Notes: generated by a model from the letters alone, not told the origin. DNA of 64,000 nt from DATARN01 sp036264135 (GCA_036264135.1 DATARN010000011.1:1-64000); one strand, 5' to 3'; shown: positions 1 to 9,620, counted from the stretch's first letter. Numbers and translations: made by a program.

Positions 1-417
1 GTGGCGCCCGCATCGCCCGCGGCGCCAGTCGAAGCGGAGGCCGCGGTGACAGCACGGACCACGGCGGCCCAACCGGTCGCCGCCGAGACGGCGCCGACGA
101 CGGAGTTCGTGGGCCCCGTCTCCGCGGCCCCCCAGCAGCCCGCGCTGACCTGGCCCGTCAGTGGCACCGCCGGCGTGGACTCGAGTCGCCCCTTCAACTG
201 GTCTCGGGTGCCTTGGGCGACCAACTACTGGCTGACGATCGGCACTACCGAGGGCGGGTCGGACATCTTGAACACGGGCCCCCTCCCGGCCGGCCAGACC
301 AGCTTCGCCGCTCTGCCCCCCTTCCCGCCGGGGGTGCCCCTCCACGCCCGGCTCCTGACCTCCGACGGCAAGGACTGGACGTACGCCGACATCATCTTCA
401 CCGCCGCCGGGCGCTGA
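1..417 (+). CDS. C-terminal part of a secreted/surface protein, 5' end outside window
   Basis: The frame is open from the first base, so this is probably the tail of a longer gene rather than a gene starting at the GTG at position 1. The visible 138 residues begin with an Ala/Pro/Thr-rich linker of about 45 residues, then a compact beta-rich domain (roughly 48-138) with the spaced aromatic pattern FNWSRVPWATNYWLTIGTT, which resembles Ig/fibronectin-like modules at the ends of bacterial surface proteins. No function can be assigned. The gene ends 9 bp before the convergent DedA gene. Confidence 0.55.
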   Translation: MAPASPAAPVEAEAAVTARTTAAQPVAAETAPTTEFVGPVSAAPQQPALTWPVSGTAGVDSSRPFNWSRVPWATNYWLTIGTTEGGSDILNTGPLPAGQTSFAALPPFPPGVPLHARLLTSDGKDWTYADIIFTAAGR

Positions 418-426
418 TCCCGGCGG

Positions 427-1050
427 CTAGAGCGACGAGGTCCGCTTTTCCACCCGGGCCTTGCGGATCTCGAGCGCCACGGGGATGAGTGAGAGCAGTA
501 CCACGACGGCGATGATCGGCAGCAGGTAGTGGTCGACGTTCGGGATCGACTTGCCGAGGAAGAAACCGGCGATGGTCACACCCGCCGCCCAGATGACCCC
601 GCCCACGATGTTGGAGACCGCGAACGCTCGCCCGTCGATCTCGGCCACGCCGGCCAGAGGGTTCATGAGGGTGCGGACCACCGGCACGAAACGGGCCAGG
701 ATGACGGCCTTGGCGGGCCCGTACTTGTCGAGGTACGTGCGCGTTCGATCCACGTAGTCCTGCTTGAACAGCCGGGAGTCGGGGCGGCGGAACAGCCGGG
801 GCCCGAACTTGCGGCCGAGGAAGTACCCGCACTGCGCGCCCGCCACGGCGCCGACGATGGCGGCGACCACGACGAGCGGCAGGTTCAGGTGGACGTCCCC
901 CTTGCGCGTGGTGGCCGCCAGGAGGCCGGCGGTGAACAACAGCGAGTCACCGGGCAGTACGATCCCCAAGAGGATCCCTGTCTCGGCGAACAAGATGATC
1001 AGCACGCCGAGCGCGCCAAAATCGTTTAGAAGGTGTGTGGGGTTGAGCAC
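427..1050 (-). CDS. DedA/SNARE-associated family membrane protein
   Basis: This 207-residue multi-pass membrane protein has DedA family hallmarks: an N-terminal FAETGILLGIVLPGDSLLF segment (the family's E/LP re-entrant motif), the central GAxxGAQCGYFLGRKFG helix, and the FVPVVRTLMNPLAG block with the conserved arginine. DedA proteins are linked to lipid scrambling/flipping and envelope homeostasis; the substrate here cannot be told. The start is GTG at 1050, reading MLNPTHLL. It is divergent from topA with about 70 bp between the starts, so the two promoters share a short region. The length is normal for the family. Confidence 0.88.
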   Translation of the reverse strand: MLNPTHLLNDFGALGVLIILFAETGILLGIVLPGDSLLFTAGLLAATTRKGDVHLNLPLVVVAAIVGAVAGAQCGYFLGRKFGPRLFRRPDSRLFKQDYVDRTRTYLDKYGPAKAVILARFVPVVRTLMNPLAGVAEIDGRAFAVSNIVGGVIWAAGVTIAGFFLGKSIPNVDHYLLPIIAVVVLLSLIPVALEIRKARVEKRTSSL

Positions 1051-1123
1051 GGCGGCACCATCGTAGCGATCCCCCTCCCCCCGGTTGACACCGGCCCCTC
1101 CTGCGACTCACTCTCTTGCCACC

Positions 1124-3949
1124 ATGCCCAAGCCGCTCGTCATCGTCGAATCCCCCGCCAAGGCCAAGACGATCGCGGGCTTTTTGGGCCACGACTACGT
1201 GGTCGAGGCGTCCATCGGCCACATCCGTGACCTGCCGAGCGTGGCGGCCGAGATCCCGGCCGCCTACAAGGGCGAGCCCTGGGCCCGCCTCGGCGTTGAC
1301 GTCGACAACGACTTCAAGCCGCTGTATGTGGTGCCGGGCAAGAAGAAGGAGCAAGTCAGGAAGCTGAAAGGACTGGCCAAGGACGCCAGCGAGGTCTACC
1401 TGGCGACAGATGAGGACCGCGAAGGTGAATCGATCGCCTGGCACCTCCTGGAGGTGCTGGCGCCCCGCGTCCCGGTGAAGCGCATGGTCTTCCACGAGAT
1501 CACCCGCCCCGCCATCGAACGGGCGGTGCGGGAGTGGCGTGAGCTCGACCGCCGCCTCGTTGACGCCCAGGAGGCCCGTCGCATCCTCGACCGGCTCTAC
1601 GGGTACGAGGTCTCGCCCGTGCTGTGGAAAAAGGTCATGAACGGCCTCTCCGCGGGCCGGGTCCAGTCCGTCGCGACCCGCCTCCTGGTCGAGCGGGAAC
1701 GGGCCCGGATGCGGTTCACCTCGGCGGGCTACTGGGCCGTCGACGGCCAGTTCCAGAAGGGGGAAAAGGGCGACCGCTTCGGCGCCACGTTGGTCTCCCT
1801 CGACTCCCGCCGCTTGGCCACGGGCAAGGACTTCGACGAGAACGGGCGGGTCAGTGGCACCTCGGGTGTCCTGGTGCTCGACGAGGCCACGGCCACCGGC
1901 CTGGCCGGGCGGTTGGTCGACGCCGCCTTCTCGGTCCGCTCGGTCGAGGAGAAGCCCTACCGTCGTTCGCCGTACCCGCCCTTCATGACCTCCACGCTGC
2001 AACAGGAGGCCGGTCGCAAGCTCCGCTTCGGCTCCCAGCGCACGATGCGGGTGGCCCAGGACCTGTACGAGCAGGGCTACATCACCTACATGCGAACCGA
2101 CTCCACGACGCTGTCGGACCAGGCGCTGGTCGGGGCCCGCGCCCAGGCGGCGGCGTTGTACGGCCCCGAGTACGTGCCCGCCCAGCCCCGCCGCTACGAC
2201 AAGAAGGTGAAGAACGCCCAGGAGGCCCATGAGGCCATCCGGCCGTCGGGGGAGACGTTCCGCACCCCGGAGCAGACGGGCCTCGCCGGCGACATGTTCC
2301 GGCTGTACGACCTGATCTGGAAACGTACCGTCGCCTCCCAGATGGCCGACGCCCGCGGCCAGAGCGTCCAGGTCCGCCTCGGGGCCCGCTCGTCGGAGGG
2401 GGAGGACGCCGAGTTCGCCACCAGCGGCAAGACCATCGAGTTCCCCGGTTTCCTGCGGGCCTATGTCGAAGGGTCCGACGACCCCAACGCCGCCCTCGAG
2501 GACCAGGAGATCCGCCTCCCCGTCCTGGCCGTCGGCGACCCCCTGCAGGCATCGGACCTGGAAGCCCGAGGCCATGCCACCCAGCCGCCGGCTCGCTACA
2601 CCGAGGCCTCCCTCGTCAAGGCGCTGGAGGAGCTCGGCGTGGGCCGGCCGTCGACCTACGCCTCCATCATCGAGAATATTCAGGCCCGGGGCTACGTGTG
2701 GAAGCGGGGGTCGGCGCTCGTCCCGGCGTGGACCGCCTTCGCGGTGATCGGGCTCCTCGAGCAGCACTTCGGGGAGCTGGTGGACTACGGGTTCACGGCC
2801 CAGATGGAGGAGGAGCTAGACGAGATCGCCCGGGGCCAGGAGGAGGCCGTCCCCTGGCTGACCCGCTTCTACTTCGGTGGGCCCGGCAGCCACGAGGCCC
2901 TGGCCGACCGGACCGGTGCCGGCGGCGACGGCATCGGTGCCGGGCTGAAGCAGCTGGTGCACGAGCAGCTCGGCGAGATCGACGCCCGCGAGATCAATTC
3001 CATTCCCATCGGGGACGACATCGTGGTCCGGGTGGGTCGTTACGGGCCGTACATCCAGCGGGGCGAGGACCGGGCGCCCGTCCCCGAGGACCTGGCGCCC
3101 GACGAGCTCACCGTCGAACGGGCCGAGGAACTGCTCGGCGCCGGGTCCAGCGAGCGGGTGATCGGCGTCGACCCGGCGTCGGGGCAACCGGTCATGGCCC
3201 GGGCCGGCCGGTTCGGCCCCTACGTCCAACTGGGCGAGGGCAATGGCACCAAGCCCAAGACCCAGTCGCTGCTGGCCGGCATGGCCCTGGAGACGGTGAC
3301 CTTGGAGCAGGCCCTGCAGCTGCTGTCGCTGCCCCGGGTGCTCGGCGCCGACACCGATGGCGAGGTCATCGAGGCGACCCACGGGCGCTACGGGCCCTAT
3401 CTGAAGAAGGGCGCCGACTCACGGTCGCTGGAGGGCGACGCCCAACTGTTCACGGTGACCTTGGAGGAGGCGCGGGCCCTGTTTGCCCAGCCGAAGCCGG
3501 GACGCGGCGCCCGGGCGGCGGCGGCGCTGCGCGACCTCGGACCCGACCCGGTGAGCGGCCAGGCCATCTCGGTGAAGGAGGGACGTTTCGGGCCGTACGT
3601 GACCGACGGGGTGACCAACGCCTCGCTCCGCAAGGGCGACACGGTGGAGGGGGTCACGCTGGAGCGGGCGGCAGAACTCCTGGCCGCCCGCCGCGAGGCG
3701 GCACCGGTCAAGCGCGGGGCGGCCAAGCGATCCGCCGGGGCGCGCAAAGCCTCGCCGGCCGCCAAGAAGGCGGCGCCCACCAAGAAAGCGGGCACCGGGG
3801 CCAAAAAGGTGGCGGGCGCGAAAAAGGCGGCGGGCGTCAAAAAGGCGGCGGGCGCCAAGAAGGCCGCCACCAGTACCAAGAAGACGGTGCCGGCGACGAA
3901 CGCCGCGGTCAAGAAAACGACCGCCAAGAAAGGGCGAGCGGCCGGCTGA
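1124..3949 (+). CDS. topA: DNA topoisomerase I (type IA)
   Basis: TopA relaxes negative supercoils by cutting one strand. I chose the ATG at 1124 because the protein then begins MPKPLVIVESPAKAKTI, the canonical N-terminus; an in-frame TTG lies 13 codons upstream. The Toprim domain includes ATDEDREGESIAWHL, and the catalytic tyrosine is in GYITYMRTDS. The 941-residue protein has no C-terminal zinc fingers. Instead it carries four short repeats of the type GRYGPY or GRFGPY (about residues 640-860), then a lysine/alanine-rich tail of about 65 residues with many AAKK/GAKK units, as in actinobacterial TopA, probably for non-specific DNA binding. Next downstream are tmk and holB. Confidence 0.97.
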   Translation: MPKPLVIVESPAKAKTIAGFLGHDYVVEASIGHIRDLPSVAAEIPAAYKGEPWARLGVDVDNDFKPLYVVPGKKKEQVRKLKGLAKDASEVYLATDEDREGESIAWHLLEVLAPRVPVKRMVFHEITRPAIERAVREWRELDRRLVDAQEARRILDRLYGYEVSPVLWKKVMNGLSAGRVQSVATRLLVERERARMRFTSAGYWAVDGQFQKGEKGDRFGATLVSLDSRRLATGKDFDENGRVSGTSGVLVLDEATATGLAGRLVDAAFSVRSVEEKPYRRSPYPPFMTSTLQQEAGRKLRFGSQRTMRVAQDLYEQGYITYMRTDSTTLSDQALVGARAQAAALYGPEYVPAQPRRYDKKVKNAQEAHEAIRPSGETFRTPEQTGLAGDMFRLYDLIWKRTVASQMADARGQSVQVRLGARSSEGEDAEFATSGKTIEFPGFLRAYVEGSDDPNAALEDQEIRLPVLAVGDPLQASDLEARGHATQPPARYTEASLVKALEELGVGRPSTYASIIENIQARGYVWKRGSALVPAWTAFAVIGLLEQHFGELVDYGFTAQMEEELDEIARGQEEAVPWLTRFYFGGPGSHEALADRTGAGGDGIGAGLKQLVHEQLGEIDAREINSIPIGDDIVVRVGRYGPYIQRGEDRAPVPEDLAPDELTVERAEELLGAGSSERVIGVDPASGQPVMARAGRFGPYVQLGEGNGTKPKTQSLLAGMALETVTLEQALQLLSLPRVLGADTDGEVIEATHGRYGPYLKKGADSRSLEGDAQLFTVTLEEARALFAQPKPGRGARAAAALRDLGPDPVSGQAISVKEGRFGPYVTDGVTNASLRKGDTVEGVTLERAAELLAARREAAPVKRGAAKRSAGARKASPAAKKAAPTKKAGTGAKKVAGAKKAAGVKKAAGAKKAATSTKKTVPATNAAVKKTTAKKGRAAG

Positions 3950-4132
3950 CCCCGTTTCCGGCCCCCCCGCCGTGGCGTCGAAACTCAGGACTTCACCAAA
4001 CAGCTGAACCTGCCGTTATTAGGAGTACAAGGAACGCCGACCGAGGCCCTGGACAACGGAGTCCGGGGCTTCGGCGCGTTGGGAGCGCCGTGCCACCGAC
4101 CCGGCAACGGCGTTGCCGATATCCTCGCCGCC

Positions 4133-4756
4133 GTGACCGCCGGCCGGTTCATCGCCTTCGAGGGCGGCGAGGCGTCGGGCAAGTCCACCCAAGCGGCCCG
4201 GCTGGCGTCGGCGCTCGGCGCCGTCTTGACCCGCGAGCCCGGCGGCACCGAACTCGGCAGCCACCTCCGCCGGCTCGTCCTCCACCCCGATCCCGGTGTG
4301 CCGGTGAGCGCCCGGGCCGAAGCCCTCCTGCTGGCCGCCGACCGCGCCCAGCACGTCTCCGAGGTGATCCGACCGGCTCTGGCCGCCGGCCGTGACGTGG
4401 TGACCGACCGCTACGCCGGCTCGTCCCTCGCCTACCAGGGCTACGGCCGTGACCTCGGGCTGGCCGAGATCCGCCGGCTGTCCGACTGGGCCAGCGCCGG
4501 CCTGTGGCCCGATCTGGTCATCCTGCTCGACGTCCCCGTCGCCGTGGCTAAACGCCGGCTGGCCGCGACCGGCGCCGGCCCCGACCGCCTGGAGTCGGCC
4601 GGCGCCGAGTTCCACCAGCGCGTGGCCGACGGCTTCCTGGCCCTGGCGCAGGCGGCGCCGGACACCTGGCGGGTGGTCGACGGCACAGGAGGTCCCGACG
4701 CGGTGTTCGCCGACGTCCAGCGGGTGGTGGCCGAGTTCTTCCCGGCCTGCGGTTGA
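4133..4756 (+). CDS. tmk: Thymidylate kinase (dTMP kinase)
   Basis: The enzyme phosphorylates dTMP to dTDP with ATP. The P-loop is FEGGEASGKST near the N-terminus, followed by the conserved LTREPGGTELG and the substrate-side TDRYAGSSLAYQGYGR. I chose the GTG at 4133, which gives VTAGRFIAFEGG and a usual length of 207 residues; upstream in-frame codons lack similarity to the family. A gap of about 180 bp separates it from topA, with a weak hairpin but no convincing terminator. Its TGA is followed 11 bp later by holB, a pairing common in bacteria and consistent with an operon. Confidence 0.95.
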   Translation: MTAGRFIAFEGGEASGKSTQAARLASALGAVLTREPGGTELGSHLRRLVLHPDPGVPVSARAEALLLAADRAQHVSEVIRPALAAGRDVVTDRYAGSSLAYQGYGRDLGLAEIRRLSDWASAGLWPDLVILLDVPVAVAKRRLAATGAGPDRLESAGAEFHQRVADGFLALAQAAPDTWRVVDGTGGPDAVFADVQRVVAEFFPACG

Positions 4757-4767
4757 ATGGCCCCGCC

Positions 4768-5874
4768 ATGCTCGACCGTCCCGCCGCGTCCCTCTTCGCC
4801 GACGTCATGGCCCAGGACGCCGCCGTCGACGCCCTGCGTATTGCGAGTCGCCATCCTGTCCACGCCTACCTCCTGGTCGGCCCCCCGGGAACCGGGAAGA
4901 GGGCGGCGGCCGTCAACTTCGCCGCCGCCCTCCTCTGCGCCGCCGGCGGCGACGGCACCTGCGACATCTGCCGCCGGGTCCTCGCCGGTGTCCATCCCGA
5001 CCTGGTCACCATCGAGCGGGAGGGGCCGTTCATCACCATCGACATGGCCCGGGAGATCACCCGCGCCGCCAGCCGCAGCCCCGTCGAGGGCGACCGCAAG
5101 GTCTTGGTGCTGAACGACTTCCACCTGGTTCGCGAAGCGGGGCCCGCCCTGCTGAAGAGCATCGAAGAGCCGCCGCCCAGCACGGTGTTCGTGATCACCG
5201 CCGAGTTCGTGCCGCCGGAACTGGTGACCATCGCCAGCCGCTGCGTGCAGATCGACTTCCGCCCGCTGCCGACGGCGGTCGTCGCCCGTGCCCTCGAGGA
5301 AGGCGGCGTCGAACCGGACTTGGCCCTCGAGCTGGCCCACGCCGCCGAAGGACGGCTCGACCGGGCCCGGCTCCTTGCCGGCGATCCCGAGTTCCTCGTC
5401 CGCCGCCAGGCCTGGCAGGCGGTGCCCCGGCGTCTCGACGGCACCGGCCGCACCGCCGTGGCGGTCGCCAGCGAGCTGGCAGGTCTCCTCGATCGCAGCG
5501 TGGCCCCCCTCAAGGCCCGCCAGGCGGCCGAAGTGGCCGAGCTCGATGCCCGCATCGCCCGGGCCAACGAGGTCACCGGGCGCGGCGGCGGCAAACGAGC
5601 CCCGAAGTCCGGCGCCAAGGAACTGGAGGACCGCCACCGCCGCGAGGTGCGCCGCCAGCGGACCGACGAACTGAAGGCCGGACTGGCCGCCCTGGCCGGC
5701 GTCTACCGCGACCGCCTGGCCGGCGGTGGCCCCGCCGCCGCCACCGCCGCTGGTGTCGAGGCGGTGCGCCTGGTCCAGCAGCTGTACGCCGACCTGCAGT
5801 ACAACCCCAACGAACTGCTGCAGCTCCAGGCGTTGTTCCTGCGGCTGGGGCGTATCCCCGCGACCGTCGGTTAG
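4768..5874 (+). CDS. holB: DNA polymerase III clamp-loader subunit delta'
   Basis: This AAA+ clamp-loader subunit works with DnaX and HolA to load the beta clamp. I chose the ATG at 4768 (MLDRPAASLFADVMAQD), giving 368 residues. The Walker A region reads LVGPPGTGKRA, the zinc-module area is LCAAGGDGTCDICRRV, and the sensor/arginine-finger motif is IASRCVQIDF. Only three of the usual four zinc-module cysteines are present, because the GC-G position reads GDG. A long charged linker (about 265-310) with a GRGGGKR stretch precedes the C-terminal collar domain ending LQYNPNELLQLQAL. It sits directly after tmk and before a tRNA gene. Confidence 0.92.
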   Translation: MLDRPAASLFADVMAQDAAVDALRIASRHPVHAYLLVGPPGTGKRAAAVNFAAALLCAAGGDGTCDICRRVLAGVHPDLVTIEREGPFITIDMAREITRAASRSPVEGDRKVLVLNDFHLVREAGPALLKSIEEPPPSTVFVITAEFVPPELVTIASRCVQIDFRPLPTAVVARALEEGGVEPDLALELAHAAEGRLDRARLLAGDPEFLVRRQAWQAVPRRLDGTGRTAVAVASELAGLLDRSVAPLKARQAAEVAELDARIARANEVTGRGGGKRAPKSGAKELEDRHRREVRRQRTDELKAGLAALAGVYRDRLAGGGPAAATAAGVEAVRLVQQLYADLQYNPNELLQLQALFLRLGRIPATVG

Positions 5875-5916
5875 CGGAGGACCGGGCGGGGCTCCTGGGC
5901 TACCATCTCCGCGCCC

Positions 5917-5989
5917 GCCCGAGTAGCTCAGCCGGTAGAGCAGCGCACTCGTAATGCGCAGGTCAGCGGTTCGATTCCGCTCTCGGGCT
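5917..5989 (+). tRNA. tRNA-Thr (anticodon CGU)
   Basis: A full cloverleaf can be drawn. The acceptor arms GCCCGAG (5917-5923) and CTCGGGC (5982-5988) pair perfectly; the D arm is GCTC/GAGC; the anticodon stem GCGCA/TGCGC encloses the loop CTCGTAA with anticodon CGT at 5950-5952; the T arm AGCGG/CCGCT encloses TTCGATT. The 3' CCA is not encoded (the following bases are CCGC). It decodes the ACG codon. No integrase or repeated 3' end follows, so it shows no sign of being an integration site. Confidence 0.97.
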
Positions 5990-6066
5990 CCGCAACGGTC
6001 CCGGGGAAGCGCCGAAGTCCCGCCGTCGGCAACCTTGGCGACAGATTCACGCCTATTTTGGCGGGG

Positions 6067-9000
6067 GTGTCGGGCCACCGCACCACGCTGAGCCCCACGC
6101 TGGAGCGGCCGGCGTTGGTCGATTCGGTTCGCGCAGCCCTGGGGTCGGGGTCGGTCGTGCTCGTGGCCGACGCGGGCTACGGGAAGACGACACTGCTCGA
6201 GCAGGCCCTCCGACGCTCCGGCGGGGCCAGGGCGTGGGTGACGTGCAGCCCGCGGGAACGCGAGGCGGGCCAGCTGCTGGCCCGGCTGATGGCCGCCGTC
6301 AAGGAGGCCGTCCCCGGGGTATCCGACCGGATCGGGGACGTGTTGGTGGCGTCGCCCGAGCCGGTCGATCCGGTCGTCGCCGCGGACGAACTCCTGGTCG
6401 ACCTGCGCCGCCTGCTGGTCGACCCCGTGACAATCGTGCTCGACCAGGCCGAACACCTCGCCGGCGACACCCAGGCAATGGCGATCGTACGGGCCCTTGT
6501 CCACGCCGCCGACGGTGTCGTGCAGGTCGCGCTCTCGACGAGAGTGCCGCTCGACCTGCCCCTTGCCAAGCTGGAGGCCGAAAGTCGCGTGCATCGACTG
6601 AGTGTGTCCGACCTGGTCTTCACCGCCACTGACTGCGCCTCCTACCTGGAACTGGCCACCGGTGTGGCACCTGATGATGCCGTCGTCGAGGCGGTCGTGG
6701 GTGCGACCGAGGGCTGGCCTCTGGCCGTCGGGGTGTCGGTGCTCAGCTTCCGGCACCGGTCGACGGTCGCCCCTCGGCCGGACGGTGAAGGCGCCCCGAT
6801 CCCGCTGCGATCGCTCCGCCACATCCGTTCCTTTTTCCTGGAGGAGGTACTCGACTCTCTCGACCCGACGACGCGCGCCGCGCTGGTCGACTCCAGCGTC
6901 TGCCGCCTACTGAGCCCTGATATCGCCGCCGCCCTGGGCCTTCCGGCCGGGTTCCTCGACACCGTCATCGACGCCGGCCTCTTCCTGCGCCGGATCGACT
7001 CGGGCAGCGAACGGATGGCGTATCACCCGTTGTTCCGGGAGTGCCTCCTCGAGCGACTGGCCGCCGAGCGATCCGAGGACCAGGTGGCGGCGCTGCATCG
7101 GCGAGCGGCGCGGGCGATGGCGGCGTCCGGCGAGCCGGTGGACGCGGTGGAGCATCTGCTGGCGGGGCGGGACTGGCAGGGCGCGATCGACGCGGTGGCG
7201 CGCCATGGCGGCGCCCTGCTTCGCCTGTCGCCCCAGCTTGTCCGCGGGTGGCTCGGACGCCTGCCACCGGAAGGCCGGCGCGACCCTCGGTTACGGTTCC
7301 TCTCCGGCTCCTTGGCCTGGCTGGTGGGCGACGTGCCCGCCGCCCTTGACTGGCTGGCCCCCCTCGTCACCGACGCCGGCACCGGGGAGAGCAAGGACGA
7401 CGCCGGCCTGCGGTGGCTCGCCCGCTTCAAGCTGATGGAGGTGATGTACGTCACTGGCCGCCTCGAGGACGCGGTGGAACTCGGCCGGGCCTTCGAGTCG
7501 GCTGCGCCGGCCGACGCCATGCTGGCGGCCGGCGTCGGCGTCCTCGCCGCCAACTGCCTGGCCGCCCTGGGGCGAGCCGCAGAATCGCATGCCGTCGCCG
7601 CCTCGGCGCGGCGGCTGCCGGGCGCCGAGGCTGGCGCCGCGACCGACGTCATACGCCGGGCCCACCTCGAGATCCCCGCCGGGAACCTCGACGACAACCT
7701 CCGTGATGCGATGGCGGCGTTGCGCGCCCTCGAGCGAGACGACCCCTTCCTCGTCTATCCCAATGTCCTCGCCCTGGTCGCCTACGTGGTCACCGAGCAG
7801 GGGGACAGGCTCCGGGCGCTGGAGTGGTGGCGACGAGTGGAGGCGGAGGCCCGGGCGAGCCTCATGACCCGACTCCTGGGCCCGAGCCAGGCCTGGCAGG
7901 CCCTGCTCCTGGCCCAGGGAGGCGAGATCGCCGAATCGGAGGCGGCCCTCGCCGCCGCCGGCCCCATGCCGGCGGGATGGTTGGGCTACATCGGCGAGGT
8001 CGCCCGAGCGGTGATGGCGGCCGGCCGTGGCGACCGGGTGGGCGCCGTGACCGCCGCCGAAGGGGCGCACACCGCGGTGCGGGCGGCACCCACCATTTAC
8101 CGCGTCTGGGCGGCCGCCGATCTCGTGCCCGCGCTCGTCCGGGTCGGCGCCATCGACCAAGCGGCGACGCTGCTGGCGGAGGCGGCGACCCTGATCGACC
8201 GCACCTACCCCGACGGCAGCGGCGCTTTCCTCCGCGCCCGCGTCCGCGCCCTCGAAGCCTGGCTGGCCTGGGTGGAAGGCGACGCCGCGACCAGCGACGA
8301 GCGCCTTGCCGGTCTCTTCGGGGCGCCCGTCCCGGGTCTCCCCTATGTCCTGGTGCATGAGTGGCCCCGGCTGGAGCACCTCCTACCGTCGGCGCTCGAG
8401 CGGGGTGTCGTCAACGCCGCCACGACGATGCGCATGGTCACCCAGGCCTTTCCGGACGGCATGGCGCTCGTGCCGTTTCTGGACCACGCGGAGCCGGGCG
8501 TTCGCCGGGCCGCCATCGGGCCGGCGCTGGCCTCGGGTCACCCCGACGCCCGGATCAAGGTGGCGCGCCTGGTGGACGACGCCGACGCCGGTGTGGCGGC
8601 GGCGGCACGGGCGACCGTCGCCACGATGGCGATCCTGCCTCCTCCCCGGGTGTTCACCCTCCTCGGCGGATTCTCGGTTCGGCGCGGCGCGTGGACGGTC
8701 GACGCCAAGGCATGGGGCCGACCGGTCGCGCCCCGGCTGGTCCGCTTTCTCCTCGTGCTGGGAGGAGCCCGGGTGGCCGAGGAGGTCGTGCTGGAGTCGT
8801 TGTGGCCCGAGCTGGAGCCGGCCAGTGCCCGGCGCAGCCTCCAGGTCGCCGTCTCCCGGGTGCGGGCCGCGCTGGATGCGCCCGACGGGCGTCAGAGTGC
8901 CGTGGCTTACCGGGACGGCACCTACGGTCTGGTGCTGGGGGAGGCCGACGTGGTCGACAGCGTCGAGTTCCAGCACGCCGCAGCCAAGGCGCTGGCGGCA

Positions 9001-9393
9001 CCGCGGCCCAACACCGCCCTCCTCGACCGGGCGGCGAAGCTCTGGACCGGAGAGCCGCTCCCCGAGGAGCGCTACCAGGACTGGGCGACGGTCTGGCGGG
9101 AGCGCCTCATCGACCGCTACGCCGCCGTGCTCTCCGCATTGGCCGCCGCCTGCGAGCGGGAGGGCAACTTCTCCGGCGCCGTCTCCGCCGCCCGCCAGCT
9201 CGTCGCCCTCGACCCCTTCGACGAGGCGGCCCACCGCCAGCTGATGGCCGCCTACGCCCGCGCCGGTCGCCGCGGGGCGGCGTTGCGGCAGTACCTCGAG
9301 TGCCGGCGGGCGCTGGTCGACGGCCTGGGCGTCGAGCCGACGGCGGCGACGGCCCGACTCCAGGCGCGAATCCTCGCCGGCGAGGGCTACTGA
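6067..9393 (+). CDS. Large MalT-like STAND ATPase regulator with C-terminal SARP/BTAD DNA-binding region
   Basis: The predicted transcription factor is about 1108 residues. The N-terminal NTPase domain has a P-loop ADAGYGKTT (about residues 34-42) and the MalT-like middle region EGWPLAVGVSVLSF and FFLEEVLDSLD. A long helical-repeat region spans about 350-850. From about residue 862 it continues into an OmpR-like winged helix (FTLLGGFSVRRG) and a bacterial transcriptional activator domain ending in a TPR-like DEAAHRQLMAAYARAGRRG. AfsR-type SARPs carry the winged helix at the N-terminus, so this order is reversed. Start choice is uncertain: TTG at 6058 or GTG at 6067, neither with a clear ribosome site. 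The next large gene downstream has SARP-like direct repeats in its promoter, a plausible target. Confidence 0.85.
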   Translation: MSGHRTTLSPTLERPALVDSVRAALGSGSVVLVADAGYGKTTLLEQALRRSGGARAWVTCSPREREAGQLLARLMAAVKEAVPGVSDRIGDVLVASPEPVDPVVAADELLVDLRRLLVDPVTIVLDQAEHLAGDTQAMAIVRALVHAADGVVQVALSTRVPLDLPLAKLEAESRVHRLSVSDLVFTATDCASYLELATGVAPDDAVVEAVVGATEGWPLAVGVSVLSFRHRSTVAPRPDGEGAPIPLRSLRHIRSFFLEEVLDSLDPTTRAALVDSSVCRLLSPDIAAALGLPAGFLDTVIDAGLFLRRIDSGSERMAYHPLFRECLLERLAAERSEDQVAALHRRAARAMAASGEPVDAVEHLLAGRDWQGAIDAVARHGGALLRLSPQLVRGWLGRLPPEGRRDPRLRFLSGSLAWLVGDVPAALDWLAPLVTDAGTGESKDDAGLRWLARFKLMEVMYVTGRLEDAVELGRAFESAAPADAMLAAGVGVLAANCLAALGRAAESHAVAASARRLPGAEAGAATDVIRRAHLEIPAGNLDDNLRDAMAALRALERDDPFLVYPNVLALVAYVVTEQGDRLRALEWWRRVEAEARASLMTRLLGPSQAWQALLLAQGGEIAESEAALAAAGPMPAGWLGYIGEVARAVMAAGRGDRVGAVTAAEGAHTAVRAAPTIYRVWAAADLVPALVRVGAIDQAATLLAEAATLIDRTYPDGSGAFLRARVRALEAWLAWVEGDAATSDERLAGLFGAPVPGLPYVLVHEWPRLEHLLPSALERGVVNAATTMRMVTQAFPDGMALVPFLDHAEPGVRRAAIGPALASGHPDARIKVARLVDDADAGVAAAARATVATMAILPPPRVFTLLGGFSVRRGAWTVDAKAWGRPVAPRLVRFLLVLGGARVAEEVVLESLWPELEPASARRSLQVAVSRVRAALDAPDGRQSAVAYRDGTYGLVLGEADVVDSVEFQHAAAKALAAPRPNTALLDRAAKLWTGEPLPEERYQDWATVWRERLIDRYAAVLSALAAACEREGNFSGAVSAARQLVALDPFDEAAHRQLMAAYARAGRRGAALRQYLECRRALVDGLGVEPTAATARLQARILAGEGY

Positions 9394-9405
9394 GGCACGG
9401 CGTTC

Positions 9406-9600
9406 TCAGACAGCGTCGCCCGGCGGTCGCGGCGCAAGCGCCGGGCCGCCGTCGCCGCCCGCGGTGAGCCAGACGGCGATGCGATCGCTGACGGCCCCCA
9501 ACCCGTTGAGGGCGACGGCCGCCCCGCTGCGCACGTCTTCGACGGTGCAGAGGCCGTCGGCGTACACGTGGACGACGAAGCTGCGGCGGTCCGTACCCAT
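9406..9600 (-). CDS. Hypothetical small protein (64 aa)
   Basis: A short ATG-initiated frame on the strand opposite its neighbours, ending 12 bp after the regulator's stop. The product MGTDRRSFVVHVYADGL... has an acidic/hydrophobic first half and a Gly/Pro-rich tail, with no family I recognise and no signal peptide. No clear Shine-Dalgarno sequence precedes it. It is kept because it fits the space between two divergently read regions, but it could be chance. Confidence 0.35.
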   Translation of the reverse strand: MGTDRRSFVVHVYADGLCTVEDVRSGAAVALNGLGAVSDRIAVWLTAGGDGGPALAPRPPGDAV

Positions 9601-9620
9601 GGTGGGGAGTGTCGTCTAGG

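Noticed and set aside
947..2767. Long antisense open frame over topA
   Set aside because: The sense frame is unmistakably TopA; the antisense product is low-complexity and lacks a ribosome site.
5917..5989. tRNA-Thr as an integration site
   Set aside because: No integrase nearby and no second copy of the tRNA 3' end seen downstream.
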